Positions 12,472-19,976 of a stretch of DNA of 64,000 bases are shown here, piece by piece. Location of the stretch: contig NZ_JAFMPX010000005.1 in NCBI RefSeq assembly GCF_017353415.1, positions 79,777 through 143,776 of the forward strand, read 5' to 3'. A model generated the notes under the pieces. It did no database searches. It was not told the origin of the DNA and saw only the letters and a list, made by a program, of their open reading frames with translations. The translations under genes and the position numbers were made by a program. How positions within the stretch are numbered: position 1 is the first letter of the stretch; each line of letters opens with the position of its first letter. The stretch comes from Arthrobacter sp. E3. GTDB lineage: Bacteria; Actinomycetota; Actinomycetes; Actinomycetales; Micrococcaceae.

Positions 12472-13070
12472 CATCCGTTGGAGCGTGGCCGGCCCGAGGG
12501 TGGGTGATCGTCGGGATTCTGGCAACTCTTCTACTCGCCGGCTTGTCTTTAGTGACGGTAGGTGTGCTGAGAGGCGGATTCACCGCCGGTGGGCCAGGAT
12601 TATCAGTGGGGGCATGCGCGGTGCCGACACTTTCTGGAACGGTAGTGAACGTCAACCTGACGAACATGGGCGGGCCAATGATGGGCGGCGGTGGCGGACC
12701 AATGACCGGTGGCGGACCAATAATGATGGGCGGCACAATGCGGCTGCAAGCTGACCCCGCCACTGTTCCACACGGGACTGTGTGGTTCCTCGCAACTAAC
12801 AGGGGAAGCATCACCCACGAAATGGTCGTTCTTCCCCTGCCTGAAGCCCAAATTGTGGGCGCACGCCCGATCGGCGGCGACGGGAAGATCGACGAAATGG
12901 GCAGCCTCGGTGAGGCATCCAACAACTGCGCCGAAGGTCCGGGCCAGGGAATTTTGCCCGGAGGCTCAAGCTGGGTGAGTATCACCTTGAAACCGGGCCG
13001 GTATGAGTTGCTCTGCAATCTCCCTGGCCACTACGGTGCTGGTATGTACACCCAGCTCACCGTCACCTGA
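12468..13070 (+). CDS. Membrane-anchored cupredoxin with Met/Gly-rich insert
   Basis: This is a 200-residue blue-copper-type protein with an N-terminal uncleaved anchor or signal helix (VIVGILATLLLAGLSLVTVG). The C-terminal loop LLCNLPGHYGAGMYTQLTV supplies Cys, His and Met copper ligands, and an earlier His in THEMVVL completes a type 1 site. The first strands (SGTVVNVNLTNMGG) lead into a Met/Gly-rich stretch of about 25 residues (12660-12740) before the sandwich resumes at QADPATVPHGTVWFLATNRG. It resembles sulfocyanin-like proteins. It is probably extracytoplasmic, carrying electrons or binding copper. It is translationally coupled to the SHOCT protein. Confidence 0.8.
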   Translation: MTSVGAWPARGWVIVGILATLLLAGLSLVTVGVLRGGFTAGGPGLSVGACAVPTLSGTVVNVNLTNMGGPMMGGGGGPMTGGGPIMMGGTMRLQADPATVPHGTVWFLATNRGSITHEMVVLPLPEAQIVGARPIGGDGKIDEMGSLGEASNNCAEGPGQGILPGGSSWVSITLKPGRYELLCNLPGHYGAGMYTQLTVT

Positions 13071-13109
13071 CATCTTGGCAAAGCCCTAGTCTCGGGCCCT
13101 GCGGATTCC

Positions 13110-14183
13110 CTAGCCTCGCAGGTCCTCGGCGATCGCCAGCAGCTCCTGTGCGGAGGCATCCCAGCTGAAGGTTGCGGCCTGCGCCACGGACGCCGTCGAA
13201 CTGGCAGCCCACGTTTCGTGGGAATCCAAGGCGCGCACGGCTGCGGCGAATTCCTGCGGTGAATCGGCCGGGACATAGTGTGCCGCCGCTCCGCCCACTT
13301 CCCGGAAGATGTCCGTGTCCGCCACGACCACCGGCGTGCCCAATGCCATGGCTTCAACGAGTGGCAGGCCATAGCCTTCTGCCTTGCTCAGCGTGACAAG
13401 GGCGGTGGTGCGCAGCAGCAAATCGTCGTACTCGGCATCCGTGACACCGTTGTGGAACACCACTTTCGCCCCGGCGGGGATCAGTTCCTCCAGTTCGGCA
13501 CGGCGTTCGGCGGTGATGCGGCTGAGCAGGTTCAGCGTGAAGTCCGGCAGCTCGCCCATGCTGCGAATGAGCGTCTCAACGTTCTTATACGGCATGAAGG
13601 ATCCCATGTAGGCCAGCGACTTCTCCGGCGCGACGCCAGGATCGCGCGGGGTGCGCTCACCCTGGGGCGCATTTCCAATGATCCTGACGGGGCGCTTCGT
13701 GAGCTTGTGCTTGCGCATCAGCCCCAGGGTGGTCTGGCTAATGGTAGCCACCACATTGGCCCTGTTCAGCAACATCCGCTGCGGCCAATACGCCTTGTGG
13801 TACAGGCGCCACAGCACCCTGACCGGGGCTGGCAGGAAGCCGGGAGGGGCGGGGTGCTCGTAGTAGATGAGGTCGTGCAGCGTCAACACCAGCGGGTATT
13901 TTCGTCCCCAGCTGCCCATGGTCTGCATGGGGCAGAACACCAGGTCCGCATGGAGCTTGTTCACGTGCCGGGCCACCAACAACTCCAGCGGCGAAAGCGG
14001 GGAATTGAGCTTCACCCACGGCAGCGCAGGCAGCAGGGCCAACTGGCGTTCGTCGTGGATGAGCATGGTCACCTGCGCGTAGGGAGCGACGGCGGCCATG
14101 AGGGACGCGCCGTAGCGGCTGATGCCGTCGTGGTGGTCCATCCTGGTGAAGCGGGCATCCATGACGATCTTTGGCTTGCTCAC
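13110..14183 (-). CDS. Glycosyltransferase family 4 (group 1)
   Basis: This 357-residue GT-B fold sugar transferase probably acts on a cell-envelope glycan or glycolipid; the substrate cannot be read from sequence. The C-terminal nucleotide-sugar domain has KSLAYMGSFMPYKNVETLIR and the EX7E-type donor site LSKAEGYGLPLVEAMALGTP followed by VVVADTDIFREVGG. The N-terminal acceptor domain contains RMDHHDGISRYGASLMAA. Its start overlaps the stop of the upstream hydrolase gene by four bases, so it is the last gene of a three-gene minus-strand unit. Confidence 0.9.
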   Translation of the reverse strand: MSKPKIVMDARFTRMDHHDGISRYGASLMAAVAPYAQVTMLIHDERQLALLPALPWVKLNSPLSPLELLVARHVNKLHADLVFCPMQTMGSWGRKYPLVLTLHDLIYYEHPAPPGFLPAPVRVLWRLYHKAYWPQRMLLNRANVVATISQTTLGLMRKHKLTKRPVRIIGNAPQGERTPRDPGVAPEKSLAYMGSFMPYKNVETLIRSMGELPDFTLNLLSRITAERRAELEELIPAGAKVVFHNGVTDAEYDDLLLRTTALVTLSKAEGYGLPLVEAMALGTPVVVADTDIFREVGGAAAHYVPADSPQEFAAAVRALDSHETWAASSTASVAQAATFSWDASAQELLAIAEDLRG

Positions 14184-15109
14184 GGGGCGGGATGCCTTTC
14201 CAGGAAGTCGATAATGGCGGCGGCGGCCGGTTCGGGTGTCTCGTAGTGGATCAGGTGCCCAACGTTGTCGATAACCACCAGTTCGGCATCGGGCAACAGC
14301 TTTGCCAGGGTCCGCTGGGTGGGGAGCGTGGCAATTTCATCCCGTTCGCCGGCTATCAACAGGGTGGGCAGCGCCAGGCGCTGCGCCACTTCACGCACGG
14401 TGCCGCTGACGGAGGCCTGGAACGCTTCAAGGAGCATGTCCCGGTTGGCGAAGTCGCTGAAGTAGGCGTGGTGCTGGCCGTGGATGAAGGCCAGCAAGTC
14501 CTTGTCACGTGTTTTGGCCATGGTGACGGACATGAGGTGGACTATCAGTTTGTTGCGCAGCAGCGCATTGCCGAGCGTGCCTGGCAGCTTTGCCGCAGCC
14601 CAGTAGTAGAAAACAGCGAGCTTGGTCATGATCCCCTTGGGCCCCTCCAAGGCGGGGGAGGCGATGGGGTTGACCAAAATCAGCGGATGCACGCGCCCGG
14701 GGTTGTTGGCGACAAAGTGACTGACGATGATCGAGCCGAAGGAATGGCCCAGCAGCACCGTGTCGGGCCCCAATGCAAGAGCTTTCAGGAAGTCATCCAT
14801 GAAGGCGGCGTAGCCGGGAATGTCGTGCTTTCCGTGGGCGAATGCCGGGCTGGCGCCAAAGCCGGGCAGGTCGGCCATGATGATCCGGTAATCCGGCAGG
14901 AGCTCAACCACCCGTTCCAGGCCGTGATGGTCGCCCCTGAATCCGTGCACCATCACCACAGTGCGCGTGGGCGTCCGGCCGTCCACCGATGCGTAGTCCC
15001 AGTAGTGCACGGCTGTGCCCGAGACCGCCAGCACATGGACGCCCACGCGAGCGGCCAGGTCAACAGCGAGAGGTGAGGGTGCCGGCGTCGTACTTCTCTT
15101 GGTGGGCAA
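14180..15109 (-). CDS. Alpha/beta hydrolase
   Basis: This is a 309-residue serine hydrolase of the alpha/beta fold. The oxyanion region is VVMVHGFRGDHHG, the nucleophile elbow is LLGHSFGSI, the acid probably lies in LLIAGERDEI, and the catalytic His is in DNVGHLIHYETP. The TTG start at 15109 is supported by AGGTGA a few bases upstream on the minus strand. It begins one base after the stop of the aldo/keto reductase and overlaps the glycosyltransferase start, so it is mid-operon. The substrate is unknown. Confidence 0.88.
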   Translation of the reverse strand: MPTKRSTTPAPSPLAVDLAARVGVHVLAVSGTAVHYWDYASVDGRTPTRTVVMVHGFRGDHHGLERVVELLPDYRIIMADLPGFGASPAFAHGKHDIPGYAAFMDDFLKALALGPDTVLLGHSFGSIIVSHFVANNPGRVHPLILVNPIASPALEGPKGIMTKLAVFYYWAAAKLPGTLGNALLRNKLIVHLMSVTMAKTRDKDLLAFIHGQHHAYFSDFANRDMLLEAFQASVSGTVREVAQRLALPTLLIAGERDEIATLPTQRTLAKLLPDAELVVIDNVGHLIHYETPEPAAAAIIDFLERHPAP

Positions 15110-15110
15110 C

Positions 15111-15944
15111 TCAGTTCACCTGATTAGGGTTGGAACCTGAGCGCCGGCCCTGATCAAGGGCGTCCACCCGGGCCATGTCGGCGTCGGTCAGGGAAAAGTC
15201 GAAAACACTCAGGTTTTCCCTGATCCGCTGCGCAGAACTGGCCTTGGGAATCACCAGGTGGCCGGACTGGACATGCCAGCGCAGCACTATTTGGGCCGTG
15301 GAACGCCCGTGTTCAGCTGCGAGCGCCAACAGGGCAGGGTCCGCCAAAATGGCGCCGCGTGCCAGCGGGCTCCATGCCTGGGTGGCAATGCCGAGCTCGG
15401 CGTGCAGTGCCAGCAGTTCGCGTTGTGCCAGCCACGGGTGGAGCTCCACCTGGTTGACAGCCGGAATCACCTCGCACGCATCAAGGAGTGCCTTCAGGTG
15501 GACGGGTTCAAAGTTGCTTACTCCGATGGCCCGCACCCGTCCCTGCTGGTACAGGGTTTCCAGAGCCTTGTATGTGGGGATGAACAGTCCGCGCTCGGGG
15601 CACGGCCAGTGGATGAGGAACATGTCCAGGTAGTCCAGGCCCAGCTGGTCCATGCTGGCGTCAAAAGCAGCCAGGGTGGAGTCGTAGCCTTGCTCGGTGT
15701 TCCACACCTTCGAGGTGACGAATACCTCCTCGCGCGGCAGCCCACCGGCCACGGCGCGGTTCACGGCCTGGCCCACACCGGCTTCGTTGCCGTACAGGGC
15801 GGCCGTGTCGATGGTGCGGTATCCGGTGTCCAGCGCCGTGGCGACAAGGTCGGCGCAGTCTTCCGCCGGGACCTTGTAGACGCCGTAGCCGAGGGCATCA
15901 ATGCTGACGCCGTTGTTGAGCGTGTATTTGGGGGAGCGATGCAT
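15111..15944 (-). CDS. Aldo/keto reductase (2,5-diketo-gluconate reductase-like)
   Basis: This is an NADPH-dependent reductase of carbonyl compounds with a TIM barrel. The catalytic tetrad is recognisable: Asp and Tyr in IDTAALYGNEAGVG, Lys in VFVTSKVWN, and His in MFLIHWPCPE. The coenzyme phosphate-binding end reads VIPKASSAQRIRENL. The ATG at 15944 (MHRSPKYTLNNGVSI) is preferred over 15962 because a TAAAGT box lies seven bases before it. It is the first gene of the minus-strand unit with the hydrolase and glycosyltransferase. The physiological substrate is not evident. Confidence 0.92.
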   Translation of the reverse strand: MHRSPKYTLNNGVSIDALGYGVYKVPAEDCADLVATALDTGYRTIDTAALYGNEAGVGQAVNRAVAGGLPREEVFVTSKVWNTEQGYDSTLAAFDASMDQLGLDYLDMFLIHWPCPERGLFIPTYKALETLYQQGRVRAIGVSNFEPVHLKALLDACEVIPAVNQVELHPWLAQRELLALHAELGIATQAWSPLARGAILADPALLALAAEHGRSTAQIVLRWHVQSGHLVIPKASSAQRIRENLSVFDFSLTDADMARVDALDQGRRSGSNPNQVN

Positions 15945-15951
15945 GGATACG

Positions 15952-15957
15952 ACTTTA
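15952..15957 (-). promoter_or_regulatory. Putative -10 element for leaderless aldo/keto reductase mRNA
   Basis: Read on the minus strand, TAAAGT is followed by seven bases and the ATG at 15944. It repeats the leaderless promoter arrangement seen before metK. Confidence 0.55.
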
Positions 15958-16051
15958 CCCATTTTTACCCATTGGCTTGTTTCATTGATGGCTTTGCCCC
16001 TTGGCGCGGCGGCTCACCAAGTGCGGCGCGTCGCTGTCCTGCTCCAAATGC

Positions 16052-17062
16052 CTACAGCCCGTCCAAGCCGTGCAGCAGTCCAAAGATCGGGTCAGAGGAG
16101 TGGCTGTCCTGCTCTACCAACTCCCGGGCTGTGGCTTCGTCCAGAATCAGGTCCGTGGCCAGCCCGGCCGCCAACGCACCGCGCAAGCCCCTGATCTTTC
16201 GGCGCCCGGAGACCACGCAGATCCGACGCCGGACCTTGCGCAGGTTCTCCAGGCTGGGTCCGCTGGAACGGTCGTTGAGGACAATGCCGTCATCGGTGCC
16301 GTCGGAGCGGAAGAACACGGTGGCCACGTCTCCTGCCACCCCGCTGGCTTCCAGCGAGTCGAGGTCCGTGGTGTCGAGGTACCCGCCGGAATACACGTGG
16401 CTGGGGATCTCAGCATCCATGGAGCCCACGCCAAAGATGGCAATGGTCATGCGTTCCTGCAGGTCAAGGATGCGCCGAACACTGCGTTCTCGCCACATCA
16501 TGTTCTTCGTTTCGGCGTGGTCAAAGAAAGCAGGCACAGGGAACTGTTCCACTTTGGCCCCGTAGGCGGTGCCAAAGCGCTGGATGATCTCGGAGGCGTA
16601 AGTGATGCCGGAGGTTTGGGTGTTGCCGGCGCCGTTGAGTTGGACAATGGTGCTGCCGTGGGTGGTCTTGCTGGTCAGGTGTCGACTTACGGTACTCACA
16701 GTGGAGCCCCAGGCCACGCCTATCACCGCATTGGAGTCCACGAGTGGGCCGATGGTACGTGCGGCCTGCATACTGACCCGTTCAAGGACCTCAACCTCAT
16801 TGAGCATGTCCGAGACAGGCACCACGTGCACATCCACCTGGTGACGCGTGCGGATGACCCGTTCAAGTTCCGGTGCCCTGTCGGAGGGGGTCTTGATTTG
16901 AATTTGCACCAATCCCGTTTCCCGGGCGGCGGCCAGCAGCCTGGAAACGGTGGATCTGGACGTGCTGAGTTCTCGGGCAATGGCGTCCATGGTCTGGTCC
17001 TGCAAGTAGTACATTTGTGCAGCCCGGAGGGTGTCTTGCTGTTTTGTTCGGCGTGAAGACAT
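16052..17062 (-). CDS. SorC/DeoR-type sugar-binding transcriptional regulator, likely for glycerol genes
   Basis: This is a 336-residue regulator with an N-terminal helix-turn-helix (QDQTMDAIARELSTSRSTVS, about residues 17-40). A large C-terminal sugar-phosphate-binding domain of the SorC family follows, with VIGVAWGSTVSTVSRHL and FGVGSMDAEIPSHVYSGGY. The start at 17062 is set by GGGGAGGGA just upstream. Upstream in-frame codons would extend it into the glpD promoter region. It is divergent from glpD, with about 118 bases between start codons, so it probably controls itself and the glpD-glpF-glpK set. The effector is not known; glycerol 3-phosphate is a reasonable guess. Confidence 0.88.
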   Translation of the reverse strand: MSSRRTKQQDTLRAAQMYYLQDQTMDAIARELSTSRSTVSRLLAAARETGLVQIQIKTPSDRAPELERVIRTRHQVDVHVVPVSDMLNEVEVLERVSMQAARTIGPLVDSNAVIGVAWGSTVSTVSRHLTSKTTHGSTIVQLNGAGNTQTSGITYASEIIQRFGTAYGAKVEQFPVPAFFDHAETKNMMWRERSVRRILDLQERMTIAIFGVGSMDAEIPSHVYSGGYLDTTDLDSLEASGVAGDVATVFFRSDGTDDGIVLNDRSSGPSLENLRKVRRRICVVSGRRKIRGLRGALAAGLATDLILDEATARELVEQDSHSSDPIFGLLHGLDGL

Positions 17063-17180
17063 GCCATCCCTCCCCATTCTGCACATTCGTGCACCACTGT
17101 TGACTATATTTTCCATCTGGTCAAACAATAATGGATATAGGCGCACTGCGCGCAACCAACGGGACTCGAATGAGGTCGAT
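17063..17180. promoter_or_regulatory. Divergent promoter/operator region, regulator and glpD
   Basis: This AT-richer 118-base gap serves both directions. It contains an inverted repeat TTGAC-N15-GTCAA (17100-17124), a candidate operator. AT-rich hexamers such as AATAAT and GATATA stand within 17126-17140 as possible -10 boxes. TGAGGT precedes the glpD GTG. The operator role is inferred from position. Confidence 0.45.
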
Positions 17181-18956
17181 GTGAAGAACATAGGCAACGC
17201 TGACAAAAATCATGATTCAACGACCCCGCGCCATGGTGTGCGTGAACAGCTTGAGGCGCTCAAAGCACGCCCGCACGCACAGGTATTGATCATTGGCGGC
17301 GGCATCAACGGTGTCGGGACGTTCCGAGACTTGGCATTGCAGGGCATCGACGTGGCACTGGTGGAACGCGGGGACTACTGCCAGGGTGCTTCCGGCGCAT
17401 CGTCCCACATGATCCACGGCGGTATCCGGTACCTGGAAAATGGTGAGTTTCGCCTCGTCAAGGAGTCCGTCGAGGAGCGCAACGGGCTACTGAAGATCGC
17501 GCCCCACTACGTCAAGCCGCTACAGACCACCATCCCCATCTTCTCCACATTTTCCGGGATTCTCAGCGCCCCCATGCGTTTCCTCACGCACAAGCAGGGC
17601 AAGCCCCAGGAGCGCGGCGCGTTCTTGATCAAGGTTGGTTTGACCCTGTATGACTTCTTCTCCCGCGACGGCGGCACTGTACCCCGTCACGACTTCAAGT
17701 CCCGCAAGAAGGCGCTGTCGGAGCTGCCCCAGCTGCACCCCGGTATCAAGTACGCGGCCACGTACTATGACGCTTCCGTGCACAACCCTGAGCGTCTGAC
17801 GCTCGACGTGCTGCAGGATGGCGAGAAGGCAGGTGGTGCCTCGGAGGGCACCGGTCAGGCGCGTCCCACCAACTATGTTGCCGTGACCGCGGTCAAGGAC
17901 GACGGCGTCGAACTCACCGACCAGCTCACGGGCGAATCCTTCATGTTCACCGCAGACGTCATCATCAACACCACTGGCGCCTGGGTGGACATGACCAATG
18001 CAGACATGGGTGCCGAAACACGCTTCATGGGCGGCACCAAGGGATCCCACATCGTCCTGGACCACCCGGGACTGCTGGCAGCATGCAACGGCCGCGAGAT
18101 TTTCTTCGAACACACAGACGGTCGCATTGTGCTGATCTATCCGATGGGGGACAGGGTCCTTGTCGGCACCACCGACGTCAATGCGGACATGGCTCAGGAC
18201 GCCGTCTGCACCGATGCCGAGATTGACTACTTCTTCGACCTGATCGGGCACGTGTTCCCCAACGTACTGGTGACGCGCGAGGACATTGTGTACAGCTTCG
18301 CCGGTGTCCGGCCATTACCCCGGCATGACGAAACAGCTCCCGGCTTCGTCTCCCGCGACTACCGCATTGAACGGGCAGACCGCACCATCGCCGGCAAGTC
18401 AGTGCCGGTGCTCAGTCTCGTCGGTGGGAAGTGGACCACTTTCCGCGCACTTTCGGCGCACATGACCAACGACGTCCTGGCCATCCTGGGCAAGCAGCGG
18501 AAGACGTCCACGGAAAAGCTGGCCATTGGCGGCGGCGTGAACTTCCCGGCAACCAGCGAAGGGGTGGAGACCTGGATTTCCTCCCACACCAGCCAGACTG
18601 TGGACGCCACACGTGCCGGAGTCCTGCTCACCCGGTATGGCACACGCGCCAAGGACGTGCTGGCGTTCCTCAAGGAAGGCAAGGACACCGTGTTTGACTC
18701 AACGGGAGAACTCAGTGATCGCGAAGTTGAATTCATGGTTGAGAACGAGCAGGTGGGGCACCTCATCGACGTCATGATCCGACGCACGTCACTGGCCTTC
18801 CGCGGCCTGGTCACGAGGGAGCTGTTGGCTGAAACGGCTGCCGTGCTGGCGGAGCCGTTGGGCTGGGACGAGGCACGTGTGGCTGAGGAAATCAGCCACA
18901 GCATCGAAATTCTGGACCGTTTCCACGGTGTCCAGGTACAAAGCTTGATGGCGTAG
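17181..18956 (+). CDS. glpD: Aerobic glycerol-3-phosphate dehydrogenase
   Basis: This membrane-associated FAD enzyme oxidises sn-glycerol 3-phosphate to dihydroxyacetone phosphate and passes electrons to the quinone pool. The dinucleotide-binding motif is VLIIGGGINGVGTFRDLAL, with LVERGDYCQGASGASSHMIH after it. Substrate-site segments include YSFAGVRPLPRHDETAPGF and VGGKWTTFRALSAHM. The C-terminal domain (from about residue 480) is the DAO_C helical domain. GTG 17181 is taken as the start because TGAGGT precedes it and the upstream frame enters the operator region; GTG 17238 is another option. It heads the glycerol genes. Confidence 0.96.
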   Translation: MKNIGNADKNHDSTTPRHGVREQLEALKARPHAQVLIIGGGINGVGTFRDLALQGIDVALVERGDYCQGASGASSHMIHGGIRYLENGEFRLVKESVEERNGLLKIAPHYVKPLQTTIPIFSTFSGILSAPMRFLTHKQGKPQERGAFLIKVGLTLYDFFSRDGGTVPRHDFKSRKKALSELPQLHPGIKYAATYYDASVHNPERLTLDVLQDGEKAGGASEGTGQARPTNYVAVTAVKDDGVELTDQLTGESFMFTADVIINTTGAWVDMTNADMGAETRFMGGTKGSHIVLDHPGLLAACNGREIFFEHTDGRIVLIYPMGDRVLVGTTDVNADMAQDAVCTDAEIDYFFDLIGHVFPNVLVTREDIVYSFAGVRPLPRHDETAPGFVSRDYRIERADRTIAGKSVPVLSLVGGKWTTFRALSAHMTNDVLAILGKQRKTSTEKLAIGGGVNFPATSEGVETWISSHTSQTVDATRAGVLLTRYGTRAKDVLAFLKEGKDTVFDSTGELSDREVEFMVENEQVGHLIDVMIRRTSLAFRGLVTRELLAETAAVLAEPLGWDEARVAEEISHSIEILDRFHGVQVQSLMA

Positions 18957-19607
18957 GCCCCTCGGGGCAAAGCGGTCTCAAGAGGGCCGCACAAACGTGT
19001 GTGCCTTTCAACCAATAACCAAAAAAGTCGGAGTCAAAGATGTCTCTTGGAATTGTGTTCCTGTCCGAAGTGGCAGGAACCGCGCTGCTGACCCTTTTGG
19101 GTTGCGGCGTGGTGGCCAACGTTGCGCTGAAGGGAACCAAGGGTAATTCCGGCGGTTTCCTCCTCGTTAACTGGGGCTGGGGCTTGGCCGTCATGTCGGG
19201 TGTGTTTGTCGCAGCGAAGTCGGGGGCGCATCTCAACCCCGCAGTGACGGTTGGCCTGTTGGCCAACGGCAAAGCCGAATACGCCCCGGGAGTTGCGGTG
19301 TCATTCGCTTCAACCATGACGTACTTCGGTGCGGAGATGCTCGGCGCATTCATCGGTGCCGTGCTCTGCTGGGTCGCCTACAAGCAGCACTTTGACGGTG
19401 AGCCTGATGCGGCCACCAAGCTGGGCGTGTTCTCAACCGGTCCTGCCATCCGCAGCTACGGATGGAACGTTGCCACGGAAATCATCGGCACCTTTGTTCT
19501 GGTATTCGTGATTCTGCACTTTGGTGGCGGGGTTGTGGGCCTCGGCCCGCTGCCTGTTGCGCTGCTGGTCGTCGCCATCGGTGCTTCCCTCGGTGGTCCC
19601 ACCGGTT

Positions 19608-19615
19608 ACGCCATT
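19608..19615 (+). repeat. Target site duplication, left copy
   Basis: ACGCCATT immediately before the element is repeated exactly at 19737-19744 immediately after it. Eight bases is a normal duplication length for several DDE transposase families. Confidence 0.92.
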
Positions 19616-19736
19616 CTGGGGTATTCATTTGACCGGACTAGCCACAAGATGATGTGAAGATCAGTACCTACGAGCACAGTATGTGGGGGTATTGGCGCTG
19701 GGTCCGGGCTCAGGTCCGGTCAGCTGAATACCCCAG
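19616..19736 (+). mobile_element. 121-bp miniature inverted-repeat transposable element (MITE)
   Basis: The ends are inverted repeats: 19616-19638 and the complement of 19714-19736 share CTGGGGTATTCA, differ at two positions, then share TGACCGGAC (21 of 23 identical). An exact 8-bp duplication flanks it. The 75-base interior has no reading frame that could code for a transposase, so it must have been moved in trans by an enzyme recognising these ends. A third GGGGTATT occurs internally near 19685. The CTG-first ends with 8-bp duplications do not let me name the parental family with confidence. As RNA the ends would form a long stem. Confidence 0.92.
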
Positions 19737-19744
19737 ACGCCATT
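19737..19744 (+). repeat. Target site duplication, right copy
   Basis: This is the exact second copy of ACGCCATT. It begins the resumed glpF frame (Ala-Ile codons GCC ATT at 19739-19744, then the NPA box). Confidence 0.92.
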
Positions 19745-19976
19745 AACCCGGCACGTGACCTCGGCCCGCGCATTGCCCACGCACTGCTGCCCATCAAGGG
19801 CAAGGGCTCCAGTGACTGGAGCTACTCCTGGGTGCCCGTGGTGGGCCCCCTGGTTGGTGGCGCACTGGGCGGTTTTGGTGCAGCTTGGCTGCCTCTGGTA
19901 GTTGGCTGATCCAGCACCCTGTAGGACAAGTCTTTCCCATGTTTTTTAATGTGAATTGCTAGCAAAGGAAACAATG

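Larger units (their letters stand above)
19040..19909 (+). pseudogene. glpF: Glycerol uptake facilitator, split by a miniature element
   Basis: This is an aquaglyceroporin gene. Intact parts are codons 1-192 (19040-19615), with the first NPA box in SGAHLNPAVTVGLLANGK, and the last 54 codons (19745-19909), beginning with the second NPA box ([16 protein letters not shown]). A 121-bp element plus an 8-bp duplication (129 bp, 43 codons) sits between them. It supplies a TGA at 19655, giving a 205-residue product whose last 13 residues come from the element and which lacks the second NPA half-helix. Excising 129 bp restores a 246-residue protein in frame. The start ATG has GGAG eight bases upstream. 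Confidence 0.93.

Noticed and set aside
12468..13070. Cupredoxin as a nitrite reductase or multicopper oxidase fragment
   Set aside because: Only a single type 1 site is visible, with a complete single-domain layout and its own anchor, so a stand-alone cupredoxin is the simpler reading.
15258..17056. Long plus-strand frames (435 and 351 codons) opposite the aldo/keto reductase and the SorC regulator
   Set aside because: They overlap convincing minus-strand genes entirely and have no recognisable motifs.
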